From Diabrotica undecimpunctata (Eukaryota > Arthropoda > Insecta > Coleoptera > Chrysomelidae): a DNA stretch of 64,000 bases. Location of the stretch: the NCBI RefSeq assembly GCF_040954645.1, contig NC_092803.1:10789230-10853229 (forward strand), given 5' to 3'. Made by a program: the position numbers and the translations under genes. Below, in pieces: positions 23,446-34,720 of this stretch (its first letter is position 1; each line of letters starts with the position of its first letter). The notes below the pieces were generated by a model. It was not told the origin of the DNA. It ran no database searches and worked only from the letters and a program-made list of their open reading frames with translations.

Positions 23446-24044
23446 GAAATCCAAAGATTTCTTAGTTTTCGAAATCAAAATAAAGATAATTGCCCAAATC
23501 TGTACTTTCTATAATTTTCAAAGCAAAACTGACGATAAATAGACTGACATGGGGAATCTACAATATGCATTCCACAACATATCAATTTATCGAAGCAAGC
23601 ACCTTTCGTGAACTAATTTTTTATACTCAAAACGATAGTAAATAAAAAAACAACCATCTAAGACCATTTCTTCTCAGGTGGCGCCATATCTTTTGTATTA
23701 TTTATTTTTTAATTACTTTTTTTGACGAAAAAGATTTGATTTCACTTTAAGAGCTTCCATTAGTCATTCTGAGGAGTCCTGATAGGATGAAATACGTACA
23801 AGTGAATATTGGAACTATACTGAAATTAAATCTTAATTCTCGATTTTGTATTTTTATGTAATCACATTTTAAGTATAAGAAATCCGTTGGCGAAAGGTTC
23901 TTGTCTAGATAAATTGATATGTTGTGGAATAGATATTGTAGATTCCTAATGTCATTCCAATTATCGTCTGTTTTGCTTTGAACATTGTAGAAAGCACAGA
24001 TTATCTGAATTTTGGTTTCGAAAACAAAGAAATCTTCGGATTTC
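23446..24044. repeat. Fold-back repeat: arms of about 180 bp with 235-bp spacer
   Basis: The left arm (23446-23632) matches the complement of the right arm (23869-24044) with roughly 80 percent identity by eye; both share the core ATTCCACAACATATCAATTTAT. A third relative lies at 48066-48160. The right arm is covered by a minus-strand open frame of 120 codons (24109-23747) that resembles nothing I know, and the left arm frame is broken, so coding is doubtful. Likely a non-autonomous fold-back transposon. Confidence 0.7.
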
Positions 24045-24114
24045 GACCATTTGTTAAATAATAAAAGGTTTAAACAATAAATTGCTTCAATATCAAAGTG
24101 ATCCTCCAAATTAT

Positions 24115-26640
24115 AGTTTATACGAAGCCGATTTAGTGGACTTCATGTACCAACTTCCGTCTCCTTTTCTTCTTGTTGGAGATTTCAACACCCACAATAC
24201 ATTGTGGGGTTCTGAAATAACTCACTATTAGTTGACCATCTTTATGACAGTAATCATTTCGATACCTTTAAAAAATGGAACATTTCTAATGCCAACTGTA
24301 ATGGCTTTCAATTACATATTGAAAGCAAACTAAATCAGGTTTAGTTATCAGAAGATGCAGATGAACATATTGCTGCTTTCAATAACTGTATAACTCTGCT
24401 GCTGAAGCAAATATTGGACAAATATCAATTTCTCCGTCTCGTAAAGCAACACCTTGATGAAATGAAAGATATTCTCTGGCTATACAATTTAGTAAGGCAG
24501 CGCTAAACAAATACCGCAAAAGCAGTACTAAAGCAAATCTAATCAACTTAAAAAAACTGAGAGCCAAATATAAGTATGTAATTCAACAAAGCAAAAAAGA
24601 CTTTTATAAAAAACATGTCTCATCCATAAATACTGACAAGGAAAGAAAACTTATTTAAAAATTTCTTCCATACTTACTCAAAACAGCACAGTCACGTGTA
24701 GTCAACAAATTGTTTACATCTTGGGTGAAAAGTTTTATAAGAAAACAACAAATAGACTTACTTCAAATTAACAGCTTCTCATGTCTACTAATCTAAACTC
24801 CAGTTTATCGTAGCAGAAAATCCGATCAAATTTCTCTTAATATGCCGTCTACATTACAAGAATTATCAGACACATTGTACAGTTGCAAAAATTTAGCTGA
24901 AGATCCAGATAACATTGCCTTGATCTTTATTAAAAATTATTCTAGGGCTGTTATAGCTAGACTGCTTGTAATTTACAATTTAGTATGGACAAAAACATAA
25001 TTTCTGAATTAGTGGCAAAAATCTATCTAAATAAATCTATCTAATCTAAAAAGTATTCCTGTTAAAAAACAAGGCGCTTGCCTTCGACTGATCCAAATTC
25101 CTACACACAAATTCTCTCACATATACAGTGTGCAAACTTATGGAAAAATGATCAATAAAAGACTCCTGTGGTACCTAGAAAACTATAAAATAATAAACTT
25201 GGCACAATCAGGTTTTAGATCACATCGAAATACAGCAGAAAATCTAGCATTTATTCAAACATCAATCATAAACGCCTACCATTGTAAACAAGACGTAATA
25301 GCTGTTTCGTTTGATATTGAAAAATCATTCGATACTCTGTATAGGCCTCTAATTATAGCTTAACTCGAGGAGTACAGTATATCTGGAAATATATTCATTT
25401 ATTAGTCAATTTCTAACAAATAAAACCTTTACCGTAAGAGAAAATGGCAAAATGTCTAGGACTTTTAAATAAACTAATGGCGTTACCCAAGTGTGGATAT
25501 TGAGTCCTACACTCTTTATACTTGTTTTAAACGATATAATGCAAATAAATTGAGCTTCCAGTCAAGTTGGCACTCTACGCAGATGCTTTAATAATTTTTT
25601 GCCGAGGTAAAGACACTGTTGCCATTTGAAAACTGCTTCAAAATGCTACTGACCATTTGCTTGAATGAACTTCAGTAAGTGGATTTAACCTTTCTGTTAA
25701 GAAGACAAAAATCATTGTTTTCTCGTACAATCAAAATTTTTCTCGCAGGACAGCCAGTACTATAAATCCTAAAATTACCATAAATGGTACTTCTCTACCA
25801 GCAGTAAAGAGTATAAGGATTTTAGGATTCACATTGGATCTTTCAGCCAGAACTTTAATCTCCCGTTAAATAATTATAATAAGCACCTGACAAATCCACA
25901 ATTTCTAAGGTAAACCTTTTAGGAATTAATCGCTCACAACAGATTTGACCGAATTGTATACACAGATGCTTCTAAGAGTCCTATAGCTATTGGATAAGCT
26001 GTAACTTCAGACACAGATTTAATCATATCTTGTAATCTCTCACTCTTCTGCTGCATACTGCTCCAAGCCTCAAACTTATTATCACCAGAATATAAAAAAG
26101 TAGCAATATGTACAGACTTTTTAGCGTCTATCTATTCTCTCAAAAGTATGTACACGATACATCCTTTGGTTCAAGCTATTTAAAATTCTTTCGATAGTTT
26201 AATCTCACTGGGAGTATCATGATCTGGATTCCGTCTCATGTCGAAATCTCTGGTAACGAACTAGCCAACCTCTTTGCAAAACAAGCCGCGTCTTCTAATA
26301 TTAAGACTGAAAACATACAACTACACAGAGAATGACAGTCGTATTTTAAAATTATCATCCAGATGTCTTGGCAAGATCATTTGAATAAAATCCCTTCCAA
26401 GCTAAAATAAAAAAAATATCAAACTGAAAAGTTTGTAAGCAGTCTGTAATCCTTTCAGACCTAATAAGAATTATTAAAGCAAAGTCCTCATATGTTATGC
26501 AGTTAATTTTATTAAGTTCCCAGTCTATATTTATGGAAGTTACGGCAATCTAAAAGTATCTTATGTAGTGCTAAAGATACATATTAAGATATACTTTAGA
26601 AACATTGTTTTTCTAGTAATTGTTTCTGTACTTCTAAATA
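24115..26640 (+). mobile_element. LINE with RNase H domain (I/Jockey-like), degraded
   Basis: Plus strand, many frameshifts. Endonuclease piece: 'YQLPSPFLLVGDFNTHNTLW' at about 24150-24215. RT: 'KLMEKMINKRLLWYLE' (25135-25180), 'AQSGFRSHRNTAENL', 'VSFDIEKSFDTLYRPLI' (25130-25360), 'LSPTLFILVLNDIM' near 25500, and the catalytic box at about 25573, which reads LYADA, so the second Asp is lost. RNase H: 'IVYTDASKSPIAIG' (about 25955) and 'IWIPSHVEISGNELANLFAK' (about 26220-26285). RNase H after RT is typical of I-like clades. No tail or target duplication seen. Confidence 0.85.
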
Positions 26641-27126
26641 ATGAAAGGGCTGTTCTAATATTTTCTAATAAAGACATCCTGGCAATTGGCATCGACCACC
26701 ATTCTAGCTATCGAAGTACACAAGACGTGATCTATAGTCCAATTTAGGGCAATTTCATTCTGAAACAGCAATTTCCAGAATTTGCGACTTGCAATTAACA
26801 CATTACACTTCGGTAGCGCCCTCACGAATTGTAGTATTTCGACAAATTAGTACAGCCCCATTCAAATTCAGATTGCATCATACAGTCGTGGATTATGATA
26901 TGTTATGTTGGATTGCGAAATTGAACTGTAGGATTAGGTGCCTGTTTTGTGGAAATTATTGCATTATATCTTAATTAATTACGAAGAGCGATGGGATTCA
27001 TGAGACGATTAACAGGTTATTACTGGAAATTAGTTTAATTGATATACCAGTGTGTGCGTCACCTGGAGCTCAATACATGTTTGATTGTATAAATATCTAG
27101 AAAATCTTAAATCAAGACCGTCTGTA
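26641..27126. other. No gene recognised
   Basis: Unassigned DNA between a LINE and the piggyBac left terminus. Confidence 0.5.
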
Positions 27127-27130
27127 TTAA
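27127..27130. repeat. piggyBac TTAA target site, left
   Basis: TTAA followed by CCTT, matching the TTAA-CCTT at the opposite end (29391-29398, complement). Confidence 0.6.
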
Positions 27131-29394
27131 CCTTCCTAATCTCCCAAAGTAAATGTTACATTCTTTGTCTATGGGTACGGGTGGACAAAGTGGATAAAAC
27201 TCATATCTGTTGTAAATTAAATTCCCATTTTTTTTATTCATTCATAGAAGCTTTTGTAGTTTCATGTCATCGATGTATAAAAACTAAAAACATTTTTTTT
27301 GTAATAAAAAATATAATAAAACTTTATATTCAATTCAAATTATATATTTATTCAATGCAACTTTTACAAAAGATATTTGAATGATCGTGACAAATAAACC
27401 TCTTACATACTTGACATCTTGTACGAGATTTTCTATCTTTTTCCCATCCACAGTCTTTACACCTTCCACGTTTTGGACTTTCATTTGCATTGCCACTTGT
27501 TCCAGCTACTGCATGTAAATTTATTTGGATTTTTTGTGGAACGTTTGTTGTCATTCGGTAGTTCAGCATTTTCTGTTAAATTATATGCCAATTCTTTTAT
27601 AAAAAGTCTTCTTTTACGTAGTTTGTTCCTATTATATTGAGGATTTACATGCATATATAACACATATGCGTTAATTACCGCCAAATCTAAAATGTTATAA
27701 AATAAGCAAAGTGGCCACCTTCTAGTTCCTCTTTTTCAGGTATAAGCTGACGCTAATTTATCTGTTGTATCTACACCTCCTTTGGTTCTATTGTATTCTA
27801 AAATAATGTCTGGTTTCTTATGTTCTTGCAATGACACCTGGTCATTGAGGACAAAAGAATAACAGATTTACCTTTTTTGGGACTATATGAAACTAAAGTC
27901 ATATTCTTCTGAAACTCAAAAATTGATGATAGTGCTTCTTTACTTTTATTTGGTAGAAATTCAACTGGAATAAAAGTTTTGTTCTTTCGTAATGTTCAAA
28001 ATAGTGTTAGTTTACAATTTAATAATTCAGTTGGTAACTGGTAGTCAGTAAAAAAATTATCCGTGGTTATGTTTCGCCCATCTTTGTTTGTTTGAACATC
28101 TTTTATAAGTCGTAAAACCACATTTCTGTCCTAATGTACGTCACGGGGCTGATTTTCTGCTTTTCTTGTATACACTTCTGCACAATACACATACGCAGTT
28201 TTGAGATCAGATAAAAACCATAATTTAATTTCATATTTCCCACGTGGTTTTGTTGGAATATACTGTCTGAAGGGACACTTACCTCTAAATGGTACAAGTT
28301 GTTCGTCGACAGTAAGGCTTTCATATGGAACAAAAATTTTGGGAAATTGTACTACAAATAAATCAAAAAACTTCTAATTGGAGCTAACTTGCCGTGCCTC
28401 CGTCGAATAGGTCTATCCTCTTTATTATCAAATCGCAAAAAGCGGCTGATGTTACAAAATCGTTTCAGAGACAAAGTAGTTCTAAAAATGGGTCTACCAT
28501 CAGAATTTCGCCAAAGTAAGTTCCTGCAGAGATTCTCCGGCACATTTATGAACACCAGCCAGAAGAAGTAAACCTTGAATAAAAATGCAAAATTTCAAGT
28601 TAATTTATTTTATAACTGTAATGAAAGTATTTACCTATAAAAGCATCTAACTCTTCCAGTGATATTTCTCTTACAGTTAACATTTTTTCATTACATATGC
28701 GACCACGTTCTCTGTTAGTTTCCACTAAGAGTAAATTGAGCATTTCATCAGTGAAAAACCATCTCATTGAAGGTATAGGTTTATCGGTATTTCGTTGAGT
28801 GGCATATCTGGTGGGATCTGGCACAGGATTTAGTATATTGATGGATCAAAACGCAATTAGTAAAACCCATAAATTTAGTAACAAAATATGTATAGCACTT
28901 GAGCCACCACTTACCTTTTACGTGACTGAGGTAATGGACATTTGTTCCAAACTGTCCCATCGCGAGCAGTATATTGTAAATCTTCTTGTTTAGGAACTTC
29001 TATTTTATTTTCCGAATTTTCGCTTTCATTAACCGTAGATACATGATCTTCGTCAGAAAATTCTCCATCTACTAACTCTTCATCACTAGTGACGGTTCCT
29101 AAATTGGGAGATGCATCCTTATTTTCTGAGTCTTTTTCAAGAATTTTTCGTAATTCCTCTTTCGTGAGTCCTCTCCTGGAGCTCTTTTTTCAGCAAGCGC
29201 CTATTATTCTGTTTTTCACAAATGATTGTACAGCACACTCAGTGTTGTACAATCAAAACGCAAATACGTTAAATTGTATATAAAACTTATCTTAAGGATC
29301 ATGAAACATCACGTCTCAAATTTACGATATAATAAATATATAAACATTTGAATTTTACTGCTGGGTCTAGGCGTACCCAGAGACAACACAAAGG
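27131..29394 (-). mobile_element. piggyBac transposon, about 2.3 kb
   Basis: Bounded by TTAA at 27127-27130 and 29395-29398. Both ends begin CCTT and share an internal GGGTACG, but the spacing from the end to that heptamer differs (42 versus 16 bases), so the left end is altered or the true left border is slightly inside. It encodes one minus-strand transposase with many frame breaks. Confidence 0.7.
27345..29205 (-). pseudogene. piggyBac transposase, full length but frameshifted
   Basis: Read on the minus strand from 29205. Acidic N-terminus ('LTKEELRKILEKDSEN', 'TSDEELVDGEFSDEDHV'), then 'YTARDGTVWNKCPLPQS' (about 28990-28925), 'MRWFFTDEMLNLLLVETNR', 'EISLEELDAFIG' (28824-28600), the DDD core with 'LTVDEQLVPFRGKCPFRQYI' (about 28325-28250), 'YEIKLWFLSD', 'NITTDNFFTDYQLP' (about 28075-28035), the region 'AVINAYVLY' (27684) and a Cys-rich finger with 'RCKDCGWEKDRKSRTRCQVC' and 'ICHDH' (27470-27348). 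A GTAAGT...CAG segment of 97 bp (28914-28818) looks like an intron but would not keep the frame here. At least five frame breaks, so inactive. Confidence 0.9.
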
Positions 29395-29398
29395 TTAA
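29395..29398. repeat. piggyBac TTAA target site, right
   Basis: AAGG-TTAA on the plus strand, complement of TTAA-CCTT. Confidence 0.65.
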
Positions 29399-29583
29399 GA
29401 ACACGTTAAGTTTCGATAGCTAAACCAATTTTTTTACAATATATATTGGTTCCCTGTTTCCTTTCAATGTTCTGGAATAATCAACAACGATGCAGAAGGT
29501 AGGTCAGTTAAATGAAATATTAAACTTTGTGCAGCGTGCAAGTTATTTTGGTATACATTTAAAAATAGTAATTTATTTAACTA

Positions 29584-30657
29584 ATGTAAGAATTTCTTTT
29601 GTTTATGAACGCCTTTCAGAGCATCCAACTAGATGAGAAAGACATCAAACTTATTGCCAAACTTTACTGGAATCAAACAGCCATTATTAATACCAACAAC
29701 AGAGAATCAAAGCCAATCAGTATTGAACGAGGCGTAAGACAGGGCTGTGTACTGTCTCCCACCCTCTTTAACGTGTATTCTGAGAATCTATTTAGGGAAG
29801 CTTTAAAAGATCAAAAAGGAATTATCATAGAAGGAGAAATAATTAACAATATACGGTAGGCCGACGATACTGTGATTCTAGCTGAAAACATCGACGATCT
29901 GCAGGAGCTAATCAATAGAGTTGACATGGAATGCACAAATTGGGGACTGTCGATAAATATCGATAAAACTAAATACATAATGACCAGTAAAGTGGATATC
30001 AGCGCAACCCAACTGATATTAAACCAACAACAGCTGCAGAGAGTTCAGAGATTCAAATACCTTGGATGTTGGATTACCCAAAATCTGGATCCATCCTTCG
30101 AAATTCGATGTAGAATTGAATAGACAAGAAACTCATTTCAAAAATTCAAGCCTCTATTATCCACTAACTCATTAAATTTGGAAATCCGTGAAAAGTTTAC
30201 AAGATGTTACGTGTGGTCTGTACTTTTGTATGGATGTGAAACTTGGACTTTAAACGCCGTTATCATGACTAAAATCGAGGCGTTTGAGATGTGGTTGTAT
30301 CGAAGGATACTAAAAATTCCATGGACTAGCAGAACCAGAAACGAAGAAGTTCTTCGAAAAATGGGACATCAACGAACTCTATTAGATATTATTAAGAGGC
30401 GTAAACTAGAATATCTTGGACATATAATCAGAAGACCAAGATATGAGTTTCTTCGGCTAATTCTCAACGGTAAAATCGAAGGAAAGGAATGGATAGGACG
30501 GAAGAAACTCTCTTGGTTGAGGAATTTGTGGCAGTGGACAGGTTTGACAGCGGACCAATTGCTACACGTAGTGCAAGACCGAGATCAGTATAACAATATT
30601 ATAAGCATGGTAGTCGCCGACGTTCCGTAGGGATATGGCACTCTAAGAAGAAGATGA
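29584..30657 (+). mobile_element. LINE (RTE-like group A), 5'-truncated, single frame with two stops
   Basis: Plus strand, one reading frame to 30630 interrupted only by TAG at 29857-29859 and TAG at 30121-30123. Motifs: 'IAKLYWNQTA', 'RGVRQGCVLSPTLFNVYSE', then 'NNIR' followed by the first TAG exactly where Tyr of YADD should be, then 'ADDTVILAENIDDLQ', 'INIDKTKYI', 'FKYLGCWITQN', 'YGCETWTLN', 'FEMWLYRRILKIPWTSRTRN', 'RRKLEYLGHIIRRP', 'SWLRNLWQWTG'. An AAGAAGAAG tail follows at 30645-30654. The part upstream of LYWN (early RT, endonuclease) is missing. The youngest-looking LINE in the window. Confidence 0.9.
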
Positions 30658-30950
30658 ACAGAAAGCTAACAAAACTAACCATCCATTACAATGCCGATTT
30701 TCTACCCACCAACTGGCTTTGATACTATTCCCTGCCAATTAGCATATTTCAACAAATGCTAAGTGATTTCTTTGTCTAGATAAACATTTAATGAGTTACG
30801 CCAGATATTTTTCTTCTATTTATATTTATTCTATTTCAATTATTTATTATTTTTAAATTATTCAACCAGCGGCCTTAATAGGTTTTACATAAACAACTGG
30901 GGTTATTGATATTTAGGTATTAAGTGTTTATATTATATTAAATGAATTAT
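30658..30950. other. No gene recognised
   Basis: AT-rich spacer between two LINE fragments of opposite orientation. Confidence 0.5.
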
Positions 30951-31240
30951 TTATCTTATATTATAAGATTTTTCTGTTTAATATTAAAATTAAGGGTAAA
31001 TTGCCTTTGTATACCATGCCAGTCTGGCTGTTTTAGTGATTTCCGCACTTGGGTTTTCTTTATCAAGTTTCGGAATTTGGCGTAGGTTGATATATCTTGA
31101 ACTTGTTCTATCTCATTGCCGTTTATATTTTTACGTATGGGATTGTCTGTGTATATCATTGTTAATGTTTTTGTAACATTGGAATTTTGGGACTCGTCTG
31201 CGATACAGAACCAAAATTTTAAATTCTGTTTTGTTAAAAG
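30951..31240 (-). mobile_element. LINE (RTE-like group D), short RT fragment
   Basis: Minus strand: 'TDNPIRKNINGNEIEQVQDI' matches the block between the catalytic RT core and the C-terminus ('NGNEIEQVQDI-YLG'). Upstream sequence to about 31240 is decayed. Called on this single motif. Confidence 0.5.
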
Positions 31241-31442
31241 GTTTGTTGATAAATTTGGATAATTTTATTTGTAATAACTGTTTATGTGAAATTTTTGTAT
31301 TTTTTTATTTCTCTTATTGTGGTTAGCCCTCCCAGTCCCTTAAATAAAGAAACCTTTATCCACGACCTACCTTTCCAACCAAAACATAAGTAGCCGTTCT
31401 CAGACGTTTCAGTTTATTTGCTTACGCTATCTCCAAGCCCAG

Positions 31443-31444
<2 letters not shown>
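31241..31444. other. No gene recognised
   Basis: Unassigned. Confidence 0.5.
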
Positions 31445-31499
<55 letters not shown>

Positions 31500-31502
31500 T
31501 AT
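31445..31502. repeat. (TA)n microsatellite
   Basis: About 28 TA units with one TACA interruption. Confidence 0.97.
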
Positions 31503-31785
31503 TGTTACATTATGAATTGTTAAAAATGTGCTAATAATTTTGTAGGTACCCGGGTACGTACCGTAATTATAAGGTGTTTTTTTGTCAGTCAATCAGGTTA
31601 ATAAGGTTTTGAAATTGCTTATTTGTGACATGTTTCAGTCCGTAGATCGTATTTAAAAAAATGTAAATTAAGAGAATGTTAACCTATACATGTTTATCAT
31701 TGGCTTTTCCTGGTACAAACCCAAAGACACAAAAATATAAGAAAGAAAAACTCAAACAGTACTCATAATTTTAGTGTATCTACTA

Positions 31786-32157
31786 TTAAACAAAGCCATT
31801 CATCCGGACAAGATCTATAACTCTCCTATGGAACTCACAACACCCTGAAGCGTTTAATCTGCAGAGACAGTTGTAACTGCATGAGTCTCCAGCTGTCATG
31901 GATGGCGAGATATTAATTAGAGTCCTGTAACGATCAGAATACAATACAGGGAAGTGCGGACATCTTGTTGTTGCACCTGTTTCAATATTAACGGTCAGAG
32001 CTTCAATTAGTCGCTTTTGCACTTTAGAGGAAAGTGATAGAGATAACACAGATAATGTTACAGTGAGCGCCTGGGAGTTTTCACCTCGGATTAGAGTTAC
32101 AGTGAATGAATTAATATGATCGATGTAGGATATTGTTTTTAAAACTATAAATTGCAA
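31786..32157 (-). other. 123-codon open frame overlapping the inverted-repeat arm
   Basis: Minus-strand frame starting within the left arm of the 32093-34336 element and running 300 bases outside it. The right-arm copy encodes the same first 25 residues and then diverges at the arm border. The protein is Ser/Leu/Thr-rich with a few Cys near its end; I recognise no family. It may be chance, or it may show that the element extends left of 32093. Confidence 0.25.
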
Positions 32158-34336
32158 TGTTTACCCAAAAATTTTTTGTGCACTCTATTTTTTTATTGTT
32201 TAAACAAATTATTATAAAAAATTAATGTTTGACATTATATTTTCACTTTAAACAGTATTTTTTTTATTTATATGTTAAATCTTACCTAAGTGGACATATA
32301 GGAAAATTTTTCAAAGAAACCTGTATAAAAATAGCAGTAGGGATCTCGAACAGGTAGGAAAACCTGGAGGGGAGAGCGGAGCGACAGCTGCTATGTACAA
32401 TAGAATTTCTCGGCCAGTTTATAGTTTAATTATAAATGAAACGTACTCTATTGTGTACATTTAAAAAAATAAGGTAATTAATTACGAATAACGAAAAGAA
32501 AAAAAAATTATTAGTACAAAATCTGTTTATTTAAATATACAACATTGTTGTCTACATCAAATAATATTTTCTTCTACTTCATCTATCTGTATAATAGGTG
32601 AAGAGTTGGGACAACTATTTCCGCTGCACTGTAAACATGCTATACTGCAGTATAAACCACTTTTTCGGTTCCACAAAAATCCACACGCAGCTCCACATCC
32701 CTTTTTGCAATTACAAAATAACATTTGCAATAAATTATCCGGAGCTGGTAATTGATTCATTGTTATTGGGATGTAATTGTTATTGAAATACTTCCATCCC
32801 CAATTTTGAATAACTACGTCATTTTCTAGCCATATCTGAATTTGTAGGTACTCTCTTTTAAGGTGCTCAAACGCTGCATCAGTTGTTGGAGGCAGTGATG
32901 ACAAAAGAACACTCGTATTTTTGGCTGTTGCTTTTATAAAAGAATTGAACCTCAATGTATTTAAATCATGAGTTTTAGACGGAGCGCCATATAAACTCAA
33001 AATACATGCTACAAATGCTTGCAATATATTGTTGGGGTCTCATTGATATTTTTGAATACTTTTACTGAGTCGTGTAAATCAATCCGTTTCTCAAAATTTT
33101 TGGCAAACGTAATTTTTCTTTATTGAAAAACGCAGAAGTAGTGTCACAACCCGTAAAGGCATGTAAAAAAAGAATATGTTCTTTACAATTTGGTAAAGAT
33201 TTTTCTAAACATTTCGATGAAAAATCTTCTGTTGAACTTTGAGTCGGATGGTTTTAGAAAATATATTTCACGATCTTTTTCTACCAATGCCGTTAATATC
33301 TTATTATTATTAATATTTTATTTTTCCTTGACAATTTTAATTCACGTAAATTTTGTCCCTCTGTTTTTTTCATTGCCTTCAAAAGCATCGTAACAATTTA
33401 TCTTTTTATCTCCAGTAATTCCAGTAGCAATAGACATAATAGCATCTGTATCAGGAAAAGGGCTGTGTTGCTTGAAGAAATCCACTAATAATTTGACATC
33501 TGTATTATCCCTTTCTATTCTAGCATCTGTTGAATCAATATGTTGATGACTTTTGTTGAAAGACATGTCACAAAATTTTTCTATAGCTTCAAGAATATCT
33601 TTACTGTAAATAACTCCTCTGATCCATTTATACACAACACTTTCAGTGGCCCCACGTTTAAAAGGACCTCCTTCGACACTCATCCCTTTTATTAAAGTTT
33701 GCTCAATAGTCTCTTCACTTGCAATGCCAGAAAAATAATTATCCGAACGCCTAGATGTGAAATATCCTGCCGAAAATTTTGAAACTCCGTCGGGTCCATT
33801 TTATGCTGTAATTCTTTCATATCTTGTAGATAAATTTGTGAAGCCTTCGCATAGGAAAATGCCCTGATGCATGAAATAATGGAATCATTAGCTCAATACT
33901 ATACAAATGTAAATTCACTAAAGAATTTTTCACTAAAAAACCAAATTTTCACTATTATAAAAGCACAATATTCACAGAACACGTGTTACTTGCAACTAAA
34001 CTAGCTGAGATATTCCATTGTACATAGCAGCTGTCGCTTCGCTCTCCCCTCCACGTTTTTCTATCTGTTCGACATCCCTACTGCTATTTTTATACACAGG
34101 TATCTTTGAAAAATATTCCTATATGTCTACTCAGGTAAGATTTAACACATAAATAAAAAAAAATGTTTAAAGTGAAAATATATGGTCAAACATTAATTTT
34201 TTATAATAATTTGTTTTAACAATAAAAAAAATAGACTGCACAAAAAAATTTTGGGTAAACATTGCAATTTATAGTTTTAAAAACAATATCCCCCATCGAT
34301 CATATTAATTCGTTCACTGTAATTCTAATCCGAGGT
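32093..34336 (-). mobile_element. DNA transposon derivative with ~245-315-bp inverted repeats (Academ-like, tentative)
   Basis: The arm at 32093-32405 is the near-exact complement of 34022-34336. Shared landmarks include the GGGGAGAGCG-type segment at the inner ends and CTAATCCGAGG at the outer ends; beyond those the flanks differ. The interior (about 1.6 kb) holds one minus-strand protein relic. No target duplication could be fixed. The encoded protein type (PIN/XPG-like nuclease with Cys-rich tail) makes me think of Academ-type elements, which carry XPG-like nuclease and Cys motifs; that assignment is inference. Confidence 0.7.
32557..33880 (-). pseudogene. PIN/XPG-like nuclease plus Cys-rich protein, internally deleted
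   Basis: Minus strand. N-terminal part from about 33875: 'SYAKASQIYLQDMKEL', then (frameshift) 'SRRSDNYFSGIASEETIEQT', then 'GGPFKRGATESVVYKWIRGV' and 'MSIATGITGDKKINCYDAFE' (33683-33342). Next, after a break, 'ILFLHAFTGCDTTSAFFNKE' (33185-33125), then 'LSSLPPTTDAAFEHLKREYL', 'IWLENDVVIQNWGWKYF', 'APDNLLQMLFCNCKKGC' and a Cys cluster (33024-32557). This is a family I know as multicopy in arthropods and cnidarians. Full members have several hundred residues with acidic PIN motifs between 'NCYDAFE' and 'HAFTGCDTT'; only about 60 codons remain here, so the nuclease core is deleted. Confidence 0.75.
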
Positions 34337-34577
34337 TTTACTGTTTTGAATGCTCCAGGAACTCCACTATTAGTGTTATATTTAAAATGTATTGATGACA
34401 TGTATTTCACTGATTTTTATGAACAAAATAGCATAAAAATGAATAATTCTTGAAATTAAACAAAATTCAAAAGCGCTAAAAATGTATTACTGTGTAAAGT
34501 TGGCTTTATGCTTTAAAAAAAACACTTATTATATCCTAACTACTGGTGTGTCTTAGTTGAGTACTTGTCTGACAGAA

Positions 34578-34690
34578 AAAAGAATTTCTATTTTTTTTTT
34601 AATTCCAACTTCCGGCCAAGAGATTCAAACTCAAGACCTCTAAGCTTTAAGCACCAGTACGTTGATGCTCTTATCACTGCGCCGCCAAGA
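34578..34690 (-). mobile_element. Short tRNA-derived SINE or tRNA-like retropseudogene
   Basis: Minus strand from about 34690: GGCGGCGCAGTGATAAGAGC (A-box-like), then about 75 bases, with a B-box-like GAGTTTGAATCT at 34621-34632, ending in a run of A (T-run at 34592-34602 on the plus strand). The B box has GTTTGAATC rather than GTTCGAATC. No second half of a SINE body is seen. Confidence 0.6.
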
Positions 34691-34720
34691 AATTAGAGGA
34701 ACAAGCAAGAACAAAGACTT

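Noticed and set aside
34605..34690. Second tRNA gene
   Set aside because: B box is degenerate, stems do not close and an A-run follows, so a retroposed tRNA-like copy is more likely.
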